Shown here: piece by piece, positions 38,038 through 50,327 of the stretch
Numbering within the stretch: position 1 is the first letter of the stretch
Layout: every line of letters begins with the position of its first letter
NCBI RefSeq assembly: GCF_024713945.1
Contig: NC_134679.1
Span: 1,679,001-1,743,000, forward strand
Reading direction: 5' to 3'
Length of the DNA stretch: 64,000 nucleotides
DNA from: Dermatophagoides farinae
Lineage: Eukaryota; Arthropoda; Arachnida; Sarcoptiformes; Pyroglyphidae
The notes under the pieces: generated by a model
Databases searched by the model: none
Told to the model about the DNA's origin: nothing
The model's input: only the letters and a program-made list of their open reading frames with translations
Made by a program: the position numbers and the translations under genes

Positions 38038-39403
38038 CCCATAAAAACGATGGACGAATAATAAATTATTTGTATTCACTATACAACAATCGTGCTATTA
38101 TTATTATCATTCAGGTTCGAATTAAAAAAAATCATCAAACATCATCATGTCAAATATTCAACATTATCATTTTTTTCATTTTTCTGTATTTAATAAACAC
38201 ACACACACATACACATTTAATTCAAATCAAACATGAAAAAGAATTATTGTCATTATTATCATTCAAGTTTTTTTTCATTGAAAAAAATAAGAATATTCCA
38301 TAAATTCCTATATTTTAATCTCATTGTGTGTCGTAAATTTATTTTCAAAATTCAGAAAAAAAGACAGTTAATGAACCATGTAAAAAAAATAATAATAACG
38401 CCAGAATGAAAATATTTTGAAATAAAAAAAAACTCGAAAACATTATCAATTCAATGTGATGATGTTTTCTTTTCTTTAAATGGTTAAATTATTCAGAAAT
38501 TGTAAACGACAAATGATCGATTTTTATTACAAATACACATTCACATTCATCATTATTTTCTCTCTATTTACAAGTAAAATATTTTATGACACAAAACAGA
38601 TTGTCTTGTGTTTGGTGAATCTGAATCCAAAAAAAAAAAAAAAGAATACCACCGTTAAAAGAGAATAAAATATTGATGAATATTCCGGATACAGAAATAA
38701 AATTCATTCAAAATTGGAGAATTTTTTTTTCAATAATTTATTCAAGAGATTCATTGAATTGATGAACCAGACATATTCTTTTTTTTCATTCTTCTATTCA
38801 TTTGAATCAAAACATTTTATCCATTAGAATGAATGGAAAAATGTTATCTAATTTTTTTTTCTACCATTCATTCACTGTGTCATTCAAAATGACAATATAA
38901 ACAGATTCTATCAAATTTTTTTTTTGTTAGAATCTTGGCATTAAAGATAACCTTTTTTAACGAAAACTATTTTTAGAATTTTTTTTCTATTATTATTATC
39001 GACTAAATGGATCATCATCAGATACATATATAACAATAGTAAATTTTCTGTACATTATTTACTGGAAAACAATTTTTTTTTAATTTTACAACCATTTCAG
39101 AAAACAAATACAGTATTGAAATGACACAATAACACATTCACACTTCCTTTCTGCCTTCTTTTTGTTTGGTCGGTATGCAAAAAAAATGTATTTTCACAGT
39201 TCAGGTAAAAATTCTAGTGAAGAAACAAAAAATATTTTTATCAGGACAATAGTGAATAAAATACAGAAAAAAAATTGTCTTGGGAAATCATTTTCCATTC
39301 TTATTATTATTTCTGTATATGGAAAAAAACAATGAATTTTTCTTTTTAAAAAAAAAAAAAAAAAATTCACCAACGACCTTGGTGATTTTTTATTTGACTT
39401 ATC
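38038..39403. other. Noncoding intergenic region between converging genes
   Basis: The cytochrome b5 gene and the minus-strand membrane-protein gene end toward each other here. Only AT-rich DNA, a (CA)n tract and poly-A/T runs are seen, and no exon was recognised. Confidence 0.6.
38060..38065 (+). terminator. AATAAA poly(A) signal for cytochrome b5
   Basis: AATAAA (in GAATAATAAATTATT) begins 23 bases after the stop codon on the same strand. Confidence 0.5.
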
Positions 39404-40235
39404 TTAGTTTTGTTGTTCGGATATTTTTTTCACCAACGGAAATTGTTGCTGTTGCTGCTGCTGTTGTTGTTGTTGTTTATTTAGATCATGTCGTACAATG
39501 AATCCACCACCCAATGAATTATAGAATTGTTGATGATCTTGGCCAAAATCCGGTGGTGAACGTATTGGTCCATGATCCATTTGTTGATATTGTTGTTGTT
39601 GTTGTTGTCGTTTCATACTAATATTATCTTCATTCGATTTAAATGATTGTATTGATTCAGATGTTGTGGAACCAAATTCCGTGATACCATGTATATCACT
39701 ATGACGTATTGATGTACGTACAATATTTGGATTAAACATTGCCAATTTTTTACTATAAACCGTTGTATCCATTGTATTGAGTGTTTTACCTTGATTATTT
39801 TTATATCTGTTTTTTCGATGTGGTGATGATGTATCTTTCCTTGGAACATATAATACTATATGAAATGAAATGGATTTAATTATTGATTAATTCATTCGAT
39901 TGATTAATTATAAACTTACAATAGATTGAAAAGAAAATAAATATCGACAACATAATGACGAAACCAATCCATACAATAAATGTTAATGATGATTGATTTT
40001 GTTTTGTTTCCCAAACATTTATATTCATGGATGGATATGTTCCTAAACCACCGATATGTACAAATGTTTCATTGTGATCTGAATCACAGTTCTTTGTACC
40101 ATTGATTGTTAGATGACAATTTTGATCAAAATATTCATCATGATCATCATCATTTTGACCAAAAGCCATTGTTATCATCATGATCATCATCATTATGGAG
40201 AAATTTCTCACAAAATTTGGTCTTTGTTTGTTCAT
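39404..40235 (-). CDS. Putative single-pass type I membrane protein, unknown function
   Basis: Two exons, 40235-39920 and 39855-39404, in phase (768 nt), giving 255 residues. An N-terminal signal peptide is likely (basic MNKQRPNFVRNFS, then a Met/Ile-rich core ending AFGQ). The short ectodomain is acidic, with two Cys and N-glycosylation sequons NGT, NET and NQS. A membrane helix follows (LTFIVWIGFVIMLSIFIFFS, continuing IYLLYV across the exon join). The cytoplasmic tail is about 140 residues, starts basic (PRKDTSSPHRKNRYK), and carries two poly-Gln stretches and conserved-looking blocks (AMFNPNIVRTSIRHSDIHGI). The start chosen is the first ATG; an upstream in-frame TTG was ignored. I do not recognise the family. 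The tail motif spacing suggests a scaffold- or kinase-interacting tail, but that is speculation. Confidence 0.75.
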
Positions 40236-40891
40236 GAATTCGTTACAAATTCGAATATCGAATCTATTGATCAAATTGATTCGATTTTAAGCTATTTCAA
40301 TACAACAACAATCAACAATTACTAAAACCAAAAATGGATAAATCAATTTTTTTGTTTGTTTGTTTGGAATTTCAATTTTCATTCATCCGAATTTTATTAA
40401 TAATTCCAATCGTGTACGTTCTATTTTATTGTTGATCAAAAAAAAAAAAAATTGTAAACAGAATATTTTTGTTCTTTCTTAACCCGATAAAAATATAAGA
40501 AAAAATTCACAGTGGAAAGTTGAAGAATTTCATTGAAAACATCATCGTCTACAACCAATATTGATAATCATTAGGCTATTTCGACAAACAAAAACAAACA
40601 ACAAAAAAAACCAGAAGAAATATTGAATCAAAACATAAATAAAACGATACATTAACAATGCACAACAGTAGCGCCGTGTTTTGCAATTTAATTAGATTGT
40701 TGTGCTAAGAGAATCAGTCAAGAATTGAATTTTCAAGAAAAAATTTTTTCTCACCATATATCACGATTCCATTCGAGATATATGCGAATGAAATGATGAT
40801 ATCGACTGTTCATTGTTTTTTTCTTTCAATTCAATTGTATACAATGCAGGCACTTTATTTATTTATTTACTGTAAAATATGAATGGTTTCG
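40236..40891. other. Short noncoding spacer
   Basis: This holds the 5' flank of the minus-strand membrane-protein gene and the 3' flank of the hexosaminidase gene. No exon was recognised. Confidence 0.6.
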
Positions 40892-43800
40892 TTATAAATA
40901 AAATAAATGTACAACATAATAATAGAATATTATCATTATCAATGGAATCGGTGACAATAGTGAACAAGTGAACTTATCACTAGCATTATGATGATGATGG
41001 TTCATAATTAATTTATTGTTTTCTTCATTATTCTCAAGTGAACAATCAACATCATCATCATCATCATCATCATAATGATTCTTATTATTGCCATAATTAT
41101 GTTCTATATTCATATTTTGTTCATGTTTAGCCATCAATAGAAATTCTTGTAACATTTTGGTAGAATTATTATTGTTGTTATTGTTGTTCAAAAAATCGTT
41201 GTCGAATAAAGTTTGCATTTCACCATTTGAATATGACATTAAATTTGGCCAAATATCAAAATGTTCACAGAATCCGGTCGATATTGGTTGTGCCGGCAAT
41301 CCACGTCTAAATTGAATTAAAAAAAAAAAAAATAATCACAGAATACGGTAATTGCATTTGACAAATTGGATAAACATTTTGTTTGCAAAAAAAAAAAAAA
41401 AAAATGAAAACCTACGCTAACATACGGCAACGATGACCATCCAAACGATGATGAACAATAACATCATCATCATAATTAGAATTGTCATTCATATGACTCC
41501 AAAGTCTTTCTGCCATAGCTGAAGCTCTTGGCCTAAATTATGAATAAATTAAATCAAATAGAAAAAAAAATTAAATTTAAATTGATTGATCATTTTATTG
41601 TTGTTGACATTGTGTAATTCGTAGTATATTCGACCTACCAAGTTCTGGACATAAAATTTGTTTGATCAATATATTCACCCCAAATACAGGCTTCACCACC
41701 GATTACATATTTTTGTTTTTGTTGTTCATCAAATCCATCGAAATCATGTGGATCACAATCATAGATTTGTTTCCAATCTTGTCCATATTGTATTAGATTC
41801 AGGAAATAACATGACGATAAAATGACCGTATGATTGAAACGTAATAATTTTTGTACATGAAATTGCCAATCACGTGGATCATCATCCAATAATCGGTGAT
41901 CTTTCCACACCTGTACAATAGTTCCAGCCGGAATTGGAATATCTTTATCGAATGGATCTTGCCATATGATTGGTTTTGATTTCAATTTTGTAGTTATGTT
42001 AATCATACGTTCCAGATGATATTGTTCAAGTTTTTCAAATGAATGCATTCGATTTGCGCCCATAAATTGTCGAATATTCGGATCATTTGACCAACATTCA
42101 TAAGAAACATCGTCCATACCTAATCAATAATAATCGATTAATAATTAATCAAATCCTAATACATCTTAAATTGATAATAACAAACAAACCTAAATGTATT
42201 CGATTCGATGGAAATAAATGATGCATTTCATTGAGAATTTGTTCCAAAATTTCATATGTTAATTCACAACTTGGATTGATGATGTTTGAGTGAATTTTTT
42301 GGCTACTACTGGGATTATTTAATGTTTCCATTGCAGCAGCAGCTGCTGCTGTTGCTACCGGGATATTATTACATCCGGACATTATTGCTTCATCAGGGGG
42401 GAAAAAAACATTGACGTTATTATTAATGCTGATAATATTAAGTTGATGTCAAAAACAGAGTGACCATTTAGTTTTTAATGGTTTTACTAAATTTTTAACA
42501 AATCAGCCATTTGCAAAAAAAAAAGAAAAAAATATGTATCTAAACGCATTAATTAACAACATCATCATTATTTAAAAAATTATCAAAATGGACACAAAAA
42601 AAAACTTTGGTGTATAGTTTCAAATTAACCAAGTATCAATATTGTGCACATTTTTTTCTGTAAAAAAAATTTTTCTAAACTTTTTCATTCACTACTACAG
42701 GGATAATATTATACACTGACCATTATATTGTAACTTTGTCACATTTAAAACATTAACGTTAATTATTATTATTATTATTTTACCCGGAAAAACTTTTGCT
42801 AATGAATGACCATGTGCTGGTGTATTTAATTCGACAATCACTTGTATACCACGTATTCTTGCCTGTTTGATTATATTCTGTATATCATGTTTAGTATATA
42901 CATGTCGATTGCTATATGATGCCTGAAAAAAAAGAGAATCAAACCAAAAAAAAAAAAAAAATTTACGACATCATTATTCAATCACGGTATGGGATGTCAA
43001 ATTATTAAATGCAAACACACATACTAAACACACAATACATACCAAACGTGAAATATTTGGAAACAAATCGCTTTTAAATGGAAATGATTGATCATCATTG
43101 ATATGCCAATGTAGAATATTCAATTTATTATATGCCATTGCATCCTTATTCATAGTAGATGATATTAATTATCGGATTAGTATGTAATTATGTTGTCAAG
43201 ATTCATAATTATTACCAGATTCTGTAATATTATCCATAATGGAAGATAATGTCTTGCCGTATCAATCATTATTGAACGATAACGAAATCTTGGCCTATCC
43301 CAAACTTGAACCACATCAATTACGATCATACAATTCTGTTTATCCATATAGAATAATTGACTAAATGTTTCCAATGCTCGAATCATGCCCCATATTGTTT
43401 TCGATGCGATTCGACATTTTCCATTTTCAGCTTCAACTTTAATCTCATAACTTTCATCATGATTTGTTGATGATGCATTGGTGGTGGTGATGGTATCATC
43501 GACAAATTCAGGATATTGATCACAATCAATTCGATCGATATGGATTTCAATTTTATTTAAAAATTTTCTATCATCATTCATCATCATCATTGTTTCTGTT
43601 TGACAATTTCGATCATTATTCACAACATATTTATTATGTTCAATCATATTATTGATCAAATAACGATATTTATTCAGATTATAATCAATGATATCACATT
43701 TCTGTAATTGTTTTGTATTTTTTTCATCATCATTATTCAATTCAAAATTAATCGGTAATCGAATACGATATGGTTGATGATTTTTATCAATCAGATAACG

Positions 43801-44099
43801 TTCCGGTTCTGGCCATAATAAAGGTCCGGATAATGTTGGCTCCTTATTTACAAACATGTATAACGAAAATGATAAAAATAAATCTGATCAGATTTGAAAT
43901 TCTCAAAGATTATCATATATAATCATCATACCAATAATGGATATTTTGGATTAACTGAAACAAGATGACATTTTATTGTCGGTAGTAATAATAATAATAA
44001 TAATAACATCGTTATCATTACCATCACATTGTAATTGTAATGGTAATGTCCATTGTCGTCATCGTCGTTATCGTTGTCGTTACCGTTGTTCATTTCCAT
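40892..44099 (-). CDS. GH20 beta-N-acetylhexosaminidase homologue with altered catalytic residues
   Basis: Eight exons: 44099-43932, 43842-43216, 43144-43043, 42922-42784, 42387-42190, 42119-41639, 41532-41416 and 41306-40892. All joins are in phase, giving 748 residues. Family landmarks are present: [19 protein letters not shown] (Arg253, substrate-binding), [55 protein letters not shown] (Trp558) and [14 protein letters not shown]20 enzymes hydrolyse terminal GlcNAc/GalNAc (lysosomal glycans, or chitin oligomers in arthropods). Here the hallmark GGDE has become GMDD, so the catalytic acid Glu (HEXA Glu323) is Asp415. The Asp of EFDTPGH is Asn332, and the pocket Trp of the PWYL motif is Tyr516. 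The N-terminus has a signal or anchor segment ([14 protein letters not shown]) after an acidic stretch. The C-terminal extension is Asn/Asp-rich and ends hydrophobic. Activity may be reduced or changed. Confidence 0.93.
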
Positions 44100-47000
44100 T
44101 CTTTGTATAATAAATTTTCAAATTGAATAAATTTATTACTGAAAAAACATTCTACATTTAAATAAAAAAAACGTTTATATATATGACAGAGATTAAAATT
44201 TGGACACACACATACACACACACACAATAAAATTGTAGAATAACCGGAAGAACAATTGGTGAATTTGGAATTTCGGTTATATAATAATAATGGAATTTTG
44301 TTTGCCAGGCGAATAATAAAAAAAAAGAGAATAGGCCCACTATTTGTGTTTTGGTTGGTTTTTTTTTATTATTAAGTCTGTTGTTTTCTATTCACACACA
44401 CAGAGAGGGAGAGACACATTTTCCATTTCAAACTTTGTTTAGATTTTTTTTCATTCACTTGATCCATTGATGGTTTGTTTGGGTTGTTTGAAGAAAAAAA
44501 ACACACATGCACACGCACACACAAAAAAAACAAACATTCGATATCTTTTCTTTTTTTTTCTTTTTTTTTTGTTGAGTGCTAATTACTTTTGTGGCCGCTT
44601 TGTGGCTGTGAAATTTTGTTACAAAACATCAAACACTTAACAGGAAAAAAAAATTTAATGCACACAAGAATTTTTCCGATTATTGGAAAATTTTTTCTAT
44701 CAAATGATCAAAAAAAAAATTCCAATCATCAATCGGGTCAATCACTGATGTTGTATGTGTGTATTGAAATTGATGAATGATGATTTGTTGGAATCCATGG
44801 AATTTTTTTTTTGGTTATTCTTTCATTCATGGAAATTTGCCAATTGCAGATATATTAGTAGTGTGGATATATTGTATAGTATAATAGTCCATCGAATTGA
44901 ATGACCATGATCATGGGTGCTTGTTAGCATCAACAATAAAAAAAACAGCACTTGATTGAAATAATAGAAAAACCAATGTAAGAGAGTGAACAATTCATAT
45001 AACCTGTTGTTTGTTGTTGTTGTTGTGGTCTAATGATTATCCTCCTCGTCATCATCATAATCATCATCATCATAATCATTATTCATGCATCGTTAACTAT
45101 TGGCCTTCCCTTTCTTTCTCTTTATTACAAATGTTTATGTGCTGGTCAGTCTGATTTTTTTTCCTTTATTGAATTAGAAATAATATAATAATGAACATCC
45201 AACATGATGTAACATTACATTCACTCAAATCATATCAATCACAATTCAAGGTTTTAATCGATACGAAGCTCCACAGAGAAGCATCATGAACGATATTGAT
45301 TCTCTCTCTCTCTCGGCTATTCTAACAGAATCATATATATGAATTTTAATTTTCTTTATATTTCATTTTGTCGTTGCAATTCAATTCAGATGACGTTTTG
45401 TTCATTTTCTAAATTGTTTTTTTTTCACTTCTGTCTGTCTGTCTGTTTTAGGATTACTTATGTTCATCATATGATGATGATGATGATGATGACAATTTTT
45501 TTTTTAGTTGAAATCTAAATTTCAATTTTTTTTTCTACTTTTAAATCTTGAACAACATATCATTATTTTTTTTCCCCGAAAACAAACAAAATCATTGCCA
45601 ACTTTTTTTCATTTTGTTTTCGTTTTGTTTTCACAATCAAACTTTGTGGTCAATTCTTTCTTGTTTCTTATCAAAACAACAACGACAACAACAAATAGTT
45701 TTGACAATGAAATCGATCGATTGTTTTCGAATGCTAATGGCAATGCGTTTTATATCGATCATCATCATTAACGATCGATATAATATAATAATTATGTTTT
45801 TTCAAATGAATGTGTTTTGTTTTTTTATTAATTTAAACAAACAAACAGAACACAAATTATAGGATTGAAAACAAGCCTTGTTAATTCAATTCATTCATTC
45901 ATTCATTCATTCATCGTTAATTTGTCACGAAAAAATTTGTTTCTCTTTTTTATCATCCATTGTGATGACATTTTGTCATCATCATCATCATCATGGCAGT
46001 TTTTAATAGACACAACAAATTGCAAAGGAAAAAAAACACATTGTTTAACTATATATAATAATAAGTGAAATTAATCCACACACACACACACACACTGATG
46101 ATGTTGAAACAAAACAAGAAAGTTTTTTTTTCTACTTTTCTGAATCTTTAAATACATAGACAAATACAAACACACACACGCACACACAGATGCATCGTTG
46201 ATGAAAATGAATTTCGTTCTTATAGTCTCATATTTCATTGTTCAGCAAGAGAGTAAAAGAGAAAGAGAAAAAAAACATAATTTCAAAATCCATAGAATGT
46301 TATGGATTCTGAAATTCTTGGTCCATATAATAATAATAATAATAATAATAATGTGAGAATATGCTCCAGAGGATTTTCATTCATGTTCATCGTCAATGAT
46401 TGTATGACAGACAAACATAGGCAAACAAACTGGTAGATAAATTCGTTAATAGATTAGAAAATATATATATTGTCACACAAAAATAAAGGATCATCAAATC
46501 CGTATAACTAACGATATATAATCAAATTAAATTTATTCTACTACCTGATCATCAGTGTTTATTCTGTGTAGACAACTAATTTTGTTCATTAAACAACTAC
46601 AAAAGATTATCATATGAAGAAAATAATGGAAAAGAATCCCCTTAAACAAAAATGGAACTCACAATCAATATAATATACAATGAGACCAGAAAAACTGTCG
46701 AATAATTCAAATGATAATTCATTGTTACATCTGACGACATTTTTTTTTTGACAAACATGGTGATAGAATATTCTTAACGAATATTGATTAACTATAATAA
46801 AACGATGTTGACTTTTTTTTTTGCTTTTACTGTATTGATTTACAATTTTTAAATACCACATCAGGAAAACTTGAATTACAATTACAAAATTTTTTTTTAT
46901 TTATTTGGCTCCATAGAGATGTAATGTTTGTTGTTGAAAAATTTATTCAAAAAAAAATCATGTCAAATATTTTTCCCATATGCAAAAGATTATCATATGA

Positions 47001-50000
47001 AGAAAATAATGGAAAAGAATCCCCTTAAACAAAAATGCATGTCATGTCAAATATTTTTCCCATATGCAAATCAATTACCGTTACATACACACACACACAC
47101 ACTTATTCAGATTCAGAGTATGTTTGTAATTTTGTTCTATTCCAAGAAAACATTCGTTACATTGTAATAAATGTATATGGATCGATGTTATTTTACAAAA
47201 TGTCGATCAAATCAATCATTACGTCATTCAAAAAAAAATGAGATGCTGATCCATGATAATGGCAAGTTATTTTTATCAATCAAATCAATCTAAATTTTTT
47301 TTTCTATGCCCTATATAATGTGGATAATAAATTTATTTTAATTGAATTGAATTGAATCGGATTCAATCCATTGAATCCAATAGCATGGAGTATTAATAAT
47401 AAACGAATATTTCAACGAATTTGACAATGATTTTAATTGAATTGATCATTCTCCATATATAATCATTTCATTGTTATCGAGCAAGAGAGAGAGAGAGAGA
47501 GAGAGAGAAAATTCATGTGAAAAGAAAACCATGTTAATTATTCATGTGAATAAATTAATAAATATATGAACCATGATCATCATCATCATCATCATCATCA
47601 ACCAATATTTTTTGAAACACGAGAAAAAAAAATATCTATTTGGCCTGTTGATGATAAGAACAAGAACAAATTCATATTGGACAACAATCAAAAAGTGTGT
47701 GTGTGTGTGTGTGTGTGTATGATGTATGTATATGACAGTTTGTATTTTATTTATTTATTTATATCTAATATATTTAAGAAAATTAAATCTAACAATTTTG
47801 TTTTGCCATTTCTTTTGATCAGAAAAAATTATGAACAACGAACAATAAGGCCACATCACAGCATAGACCAACTTTGTTCCAAATGTTGTTGTTGTTGTCG
47901 TCGTCGTTGTTGTTTTTTCTCCAATGTCATCTTGCATCCTGCACACACTAACACCGAAAGACAGAAATGTCATCAAACAAATGTTGTACATAAATTTGAT
48001 TGTGTAAAAAACAAAAATGAAAACAAAACGAAAAGAAAAAAACATTTTTCATCCACGAATGGTTGATAACATAACACTGTAGATTTTTTATTCTCTGTTT
48101 GTGTCTATTTATGTGTGTGTAGGTACCAGCTTCCATTTACGATTCGGAACTTCTCTACTCATCTTTTTAAAAATAAAAAAAAATTCAATTTCAGTTTGTT
48201 TTTGTTGAATTTTTCTTTTTTCTCTTTCCCTCTTCATTATCATATCTTAGATTTCAACAAAAACACACACACACACACACACTTTACCTATCTCATGTCT
48301 TGTGTTGTTTTCAATTTCATTTGCAAACAAAGAACAAAAAAAATTATCTACTCAAAAGACAATCTATTCTTGAACATGAATTTAATTCAACTTTTTCAAA
48401 TCCAAAAAAATGATACTGTACCGCTTTATCACATAAATGATGATCAAAAAATTCTGATTTTTTAATATTAAAATTTTTTTTTCCAAAATTTAACCAGAAT
48501 AAAGAAAAAAAAATTTAATTTCAATTTTTTTTTCTTTTTTGGCTAGGGCATTTTTAAGTTAAATTTCTCTCTATTTGGTTTCTCTCTCGGTGGCAAATAT
48601 TTGATTTGTTTGAATGCCAAAATAATATGGTGGCCTTGTCCATATCTGTCAACACACACACACACACACACACAGTGATGAAAAACAATTTTTCAAGAAA
48701 CAAAATCAAACATTGACATTATTATCTGAACCACAACAACAACAAAATCATCAATACAATCCCCCGGATAAAGAATTTTCAAACAAAAATAGAATCGATC
48801 AGATCATCAATGTTACAAAAAAAAATCTGGAAAAAAAATCTCTGCATCTTTTTTTTCAACTTAAAAAAAAGACAATTTTCAATTCTATCAAACTGCTGTC
48901 TTGAGACTGATTGTTGAAGTTAGAAAAAAAATGTCACGTTCAAATACGGTTTGTTTTTATTTTTTTTTTATTTTCTCTGAATGTTAACTGTCGTTTGATA
49001 TTTCAGAATTAAAGTCATACTACTACTACTACTGTGTATTGTTATTGCTATTTGATTATTCTACATTTTTATGATCTATATTCTCATACTCAATCGAACG
49101 AATACGAAGTTCATATCTCAAGGGATTGATTTGAATCAACAAAAAAAAGTCATTTCAAATGACAAAAAGACAATGATGATGGTAAAAATTGTTTCCAAAT
49201 TGTTCTCAATATTCATTCGTTTGATGATGATGACATTTGTAAATTCAAAAAAGAAATCCATTGAAAAAAAAACAGCAGCAGCAGCAGCTGTTTATATTCG
49301 GTAATCCGGTATGTTGTTTTTTTTCCATCATCATCATACATTTAACCGACCAAATAATTCAAGTCAGTATCAGTATAAGAATTTTTATAAGAAAGAAAAT
49401 GATTATTATTACAATTACAATGACAATGAAAATGATCATCATGATCATTATTATGATAATGATGATAATAACAGCAAAAAATAAGTTGTTGTTGTTGTTG
49501 TTTTATGTTCTAGTTCCAAAATGAAATGAAAATTTTCTCATTTACCAATTCAATTTTTGTTTTTGGAACGAAAAACCAAAACCAAAAAAAAAAAAATCCA
49601 AATGGTCCACGATGATGATGATGAAACAGAAATATATTGTGGCCATTTCGAGGAGAATATATCAATCCATTAAAACACAGTGACTGGAAGAAAAATAAAT
49701 AAAAGATTTCAAAACGTTTTACGAAACAGATCCACCGAAACATTGAAATCGGATAATAATAAACACACATTGACAATACATACGAATGATAAATTAACTT
49801 TTACACATCGTACAAAGTTAGTGAACTTCATTTCGATATAATTATCAACAGATTCATCTGGTTAATAAAAAAAAATCTGAATCCAGTCGAGGATGTAATA
49901 ATTTGAAATGAAGTCTGTGTGTGTGTGTGTGCGTAAGAGAAAAAAGAAAAATATAATCAAAAAAAAAAGTTGATAGGATACACGATTATTTGCCAATTCA

Positions 50001-50327
50001 TTGCACGATAGATTTTCATTTTGATTTTCGGGTTAATTTCGGATTCGTGAGTAATGAAATCTGGTTATTGTCGTACATAGTGGTACCAATTGATTTAATA
50101 AATTTCTCATTGTCATCGTAAAAAAAGTGAACCAATAGAATCGAATGTTTGAACAACAACAACAACAACAACAAAAAAACTGTGAATGTGAATAGAATCA
50201 TAACATTTTCTTTTTTTTTATTCTTGCGTCATTAAAATTTATATAATATTTATAGATTTGCAAATAATGATAATTGGATTATTATTTTATTTTTTTTTTC
50301 AAAGAAAATTTGTTGTTTTCCTTATTG
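44100..50327. other. 6.2-kb noncoding region
   Basis: No conserved exon was recognised on either strand. Content is poly-A/T, (CA)n, (CAT)n, (ATTC)n (about 45890-45914), (GA)n (about 47487-47507) and AT-rich filler, plus the local duplication at 46.6-47.07 kb. Open frames translate to repeat-derived peptides. Confidence 0.6.
46601..47070. repeat. Local duplication: 54-bp copy inserted between 28-bp direct repeats
   Basis: A 54-bp segment at 46601-46654 (starts AAAAGATTATCATATGAAGA) recurs at 46984-47037. The second copy is bracketed by two copies of a 28-bp sequence (CATGTCAAATATTTTTCCCA and eight more bases) at 46959-46986 and 47043-47070. This looks like a templated insertion with duplication of the target. 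Confidence 0.85.

Noticed and set aside
38967-38976. Second perfect MEF2-type site CTATTTTTAG
   Set aside because: It lies between cytochrome b5 and an unknown gene with no muscle link, and is expected by chance at this base composition.
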